Origin: an uncultured Bacteroidales bacterium
GTDB lineage: Bacteria; Bacteroidota; Bacteroidia; Bacteroidales; Bacteroidaceae
Direction: 5' to 3'
Assembly: GCA_937896105.1 (NCBI GenBank)
Contig: CALBKR010000021.1
Span: forward strand, 1-9,826
Length of the DNA: 9,826 nucleotides
In this document: positions 7,950 to 9,826 of the stretch, in pieces
How the letters are laid out: each line of letters starts with the position of its first letter
How positions within the stretch are numbered: position 1 is the first letter of the stretch
Notes under the pieces: model-generated
Told to the model about the DNA's origin: nothing
Seen by the model: only the letters and a program-made list of their open reading frames with translations
Database searches by the model: none
Position numbers and translations under genes: made by a program

Positions 7950-8918
7950 ATGTATAAATTCGTACCAATCTTAAAGTCAATGCTATGGGGAGGCGAGAAA
8001 CTTATCCCCTACAAAGGTCTAGAATCCGAGAAGAAATCAGTGGGCGAAAGCTGGGAAATATCGGGTGTCAAGGGTAATGAATCGGTTGTAGCCGAGGGAG
8101 CAGATGCCGGTAAGAGCCTGCCCGAGCTCATCGCACGCGACAAGGCGAAATTGCTTGGCAAAAGCAACTACGAACGCTTCGGCAAGGAGTTCCCACTGCT
8201 CATAAAGTTCATCGACGCGAAACAGGATCTCTCTATTCAAGTTCACCCCAATGACAAACTGGCCTGGGAGCGTCACCAGTCAAAGGGCAAGACCGAAATG
8301 TGGTATGTTGTGGATGCAGACCCGGGCTCGCGTCTGCGTTCGGGCTTTGCAAAGCAGATTACGCCCGAAGAATATGAGCAGAGCATTGCCGACAACACAA
8401 TAACTGATGTATTGAAGGAGTATGACATAAACAAAGGAGATGTCTTTTTCCTGCCTGCCGGACGCATACACTCAATAGGAGCCGGTGCATTCATTGCCGA
8501 GATTCAGCAGACGTCGAACATCACATACCGTATATACGATTTCAACCGTTGCGACGACAGCGGCAACCCACGCGAACTGCACACCGAACTGAGCAAGGGC
8601 GCCATAGACTACACAGTACTGCCCGACTACCGCACCTACTACGATGCAAAACCCGACACCGCAGTGCAGCTTGTTTCGTGCCGCTATTTCACTACCGATA
8701 TCTACCGCCTGACAAAGGAGTATGAGATGCCGCTTGCCGAACTTGACTCGTTTGTAATACTGATTTGTACACAAGGCAAGGGAAGCATAACCGACAACGA
8801 TGGTAACACGGTGACAATACATCAGGGCGAGAGCCTGCTGATACCGGCCACAACGACAGGGCTGAAGATAGCTCCACAAGGAGAGATGGAGTTGCTTGGA
8901 ACCTGGATTGATGAATAA
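7950..8918 (+). CDS. manA: Class I mannose-6-phosphate isomerase
   Basis: The enzyme interconverts mannose 6-phosphate and fructose 6-phosphate in the cytoplasm, linking mannose use to glycolysis and supplying GDP-mannose and fucose precursors. At 322 residues it matches the short bacterial form of the family. I chose the ATG at 7950 because 'MYKFVPILKSMLWGGEKLIPY' is the family's usual N-terminus; an in-frame ATG at 7896 would add 18 unrelated residues over the promoter region. The zinc ligands are visible: Gln97 and His99 in 'SIQVHPND', Glu116 in 'KTEMWYV' and His174 in 'LPAGRIHSIG'. The phosphate/catalytic segment 'ITYRIYDFNR' lies at 191-200, followed by a second cupin half ending 'LLGTWIDE'. 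The gene looks monocistronic, with its own upstream region and a hairpin starting inside its final codons. The call is firm; preference for mannose over another aldose phosphate is assumed from the family. Confidence 0.95.
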   Translation: MYKFVPILKSMLWGGEKLIPYKGLESEKKSVGESWEISGVKGNESVVAEGADAGKSLPELIARDKAKLLGKSNYERFGKEFPLLIKFIDAKQDLSIQVHPNDKLAWERHQSKGKTEMWYVVDADPGSRLRSGFAKQITPEEYEQSIADNTITDVLKEYDINKGDVFFLPAGRIHSIGAGAFIAEIQQTSNITYRIYDFNRCDDSGNPRELHTELSKGAIDYTVLPDYRTYYDAKPDTAVQLVSCRYFTTDIYRLTKEYEMPLAELDSFVILICTQGKGSITDNDGNTVTIHQGESLLIPATTTGLKIAPQGEMELLGTWIDE

Positions 8919-8962
8919 AGAAATTGCCGGCAGCGCCGGCAATTTCTTTATTCATCAATCCA
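8904..8962. terminator. Bidirectional terminator in a perfect 28-bp inverted repeat overlapping two gene ends
   Basis: The arms 8904-8931 and 8935-8962 are exact reverse complements over 28 bp, with a 3-base loop (agc). The core is an A-rich stretch, a GC stem (ttgccggc / gccggcaa) and a T-rich stretch (tttcttta) on both strands, the form expected of a shared intrinsic terminator for convergent genes. The left arm contains the last codons and stop of manA. The right arm contains the last codons and stop of the opposing FAD-protein gene, read in a different frame. Confidence 0.85.
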
Positions 8963-9826
8963 AATACTCCTTCACGGCCAAGGCACAACGCTCGCCATCG
9001 ACTGCAGCCGAAACTATTCCGCCGGCATATCCTGCACCCTCACCGCTGGGAAAAAGCCCCTTGACAGAAATGTGCTGCAATGTATCACCGTCGCGCAATA
9101 TGCGCACAGGTGACGATGTACGCGTTTCTACGCCTATCATTGTCGCTTCATTGGTAAGGAAGCCGCGCGACATACGCCCGAACTGCTCGAAGCCACGCTG
9201 CAGACGCGATGATATGAATTTTGGGAGCCAAAAATGCATAGGCGAAGAGAGTAACCCCGGAGCATAGGAACTGCGTGGCAGGTCATAGCTGAGTTTACCG
9301 CGCACGAAATCGGTCATTCGCTGCGCCGGGGCTGTCTGTCTGCGGTTACCCATCACCCAGCAAAGACGCTCGAGACGCTCCTGGAAATTCATCACGCGTA
9401 GCGGAGAATCACCCGACACAGGGTCAATGCCGTCACAGTCGATATGCATATCGGGCAACAGCACATCCTCGGGATTTACCTGTACAACCATACCGGAGTT
9501 GCTCCAGGCACCACCGCGATGCGACGGTGACATACCGTTTACAAGCAGCTCGCCGGCTGCCGATGCCGAGGGGATGACAACGCCTCCCGGGCACATACAG
9601 AAGCTGTATACACCGCGCCCGTCGACCTGCGTCGTGAAGCTGTATTCGGCTGCCGGGAGATATTTTCCGCGCCCTTTTGGCGAGTGATACTGTATCTGGT
9701 CGATGAGTTCCGAAGGGTGCTCAAGACGCACACCTACAGCAAAGCCTTTAGCTTCGAGTGCAATGCCATTGCTGTTCAGCCAACGGTAGACATCCTTGGC
9801 CGAATGGCCTGTGGCAAGGATTACGG
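8955..9826 (-). CDS. FAD-dependent oxidoreductase-like protein (COG2509 type), C-terminal part; 5' truncated by window
   Basis: The frame stays open to the window edge, so the gene starts beyond 9826. 289 residues are visible, ending '...KEYLD' with a stop at 8955-8957. The first residues, 'VILATGHSAKDVYRWL', are the 'ATGHSA' segment that follows the central sheet in this flavoprotein group. 'GFAVGVRLEHP' and 'FCMCPGGVVIPSASAAGELLVNGMS' follow. 'GLFPSGEGAGYAGGIVSAAVDG' near the C-terminus is the FAD-contacting glycine-rich segment, corresponding to the 'GD/GE...GGI..A..DG' closing motif of two-dinucleotide-binding-domain flavoproteins. The N-terminal GxGxxG nucleotide-binding motif is out of view. 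Members are annotated as uncharacterised FAD-dependent dehydrogenases and the substrate is unknown. The internal Met at 9731 is not the start, because the conserved sequence continues upstream of it. The gene converges on manA, so no shared operon is implied. Confidence 0.85.
   Translation of the reverse strand, partial: VILATGHSAKDVYRWLNSNGIALEAKGFAVGVRLEHPSELIDQIQYHSPKGRGKYLPAAEYSFTTQVDGRGVYSFCMCPGGVVIPSASAAGELLVNGMSPSHRGGAWSNSGMVVQVNPEDVLLPDMHIDCDGIDPVSGDSPLRVMNFQERLERLCWVMGNRRQTAPAQRMTDFVRGKLSYDLPRSSYAPGLLSSPMHFWLPKFISSRLQRGFEQFGRMSRGFLTNEATMIGVETRTSSPVRILRDGDTLQHISVKGLFPSGEGAGYAGGIVSAAVDGERCALAVKEYLD

Noticed and set aside
9729..9731. ATG at 9731 as start of the FAD-protein gene
   Set aside because: The frame continues upstream without a stop to the window edge and encodes the conserved 'ATGHSA' segment, so this Met is internal.
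1..9826. Mobile element, CRISPR, tRNA, defence or toxin-antitoxin genes
   Set aside because: I found no transposase or integrase motifs, no regularly spaced repeats and no tRNA-like cloverleaf; every long stretch is explained by ordinary genes.

Overview
The window looks like chromosomal DNA from a member of the Bacteroidales, probably a gut or oral commensal of the Bacteroides/Prevotella/Muribaculaceae type. Three things point there: a Bacteroidetes-style outer-membrane barrel with a carboxypeptidase-regulatory-like domain, a C-terminal 'IYDLQGRKV...GIYIKGGKK' tail typical of exported Bacteroidales proteins, and a promoter element of the TAnnTTTG class. Base composition is near balanced. The genus cannot be fixed from this sequence.

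Layout. (1) Positions 1-855, plus strand: the 3' part of a GH20 beta-N-acetylhexosaminidase with a discoidin-like C-terminal domain. (2) Positions 877-5403, plus strand, 21 bases downstream and probably co-transcribed: a 1508-residue exported multidomain protein with a papain-like (C1) peptidase domain, an Fn3-like segment, a LamG-like domain, three PKD-like domains, a second LamG-like domain, a beta-rich module and the sorting-like tail. (3) A long hairpin at 5417-5464 that both converging transcripts share. (4) Positions 5468-7738, minus strand: a TonB-receptor-like outer-membrane beta-barrel protein of the OMP_b-brl_3 type, with a recognisable promoter upstream. (5) A divergent intergenic region, 7739-7949. 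(6) Positions 7950-8918, plus strand: class I mannose-6-phosphate isomerase (manA). (7) A perfect 28-bp inverted repeat at 8904-8962 that contains the last codons of both convergent genes. (8) From 8955 past the window end, minus strand: the C-terminal part of an FAD-dependent oxidoreductase-like protein of the COG2509 type.

The hexosaminidase and the large protease form a likely two-gene unit. By inference, it trims N-acetylhexosamines and cleaves protein on glycoprotein substrates such as host mucin. The barrel protein, ManA and the FAD protein look like ordinary separate transcription units. No mobile element, CRISPR array, tRNA or rRNA was seen. The most unusual points are the non-canonical active-site block of the C1 domain and the palindrome built into two gene ends. 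I found no clear evidence of a wholly new system.
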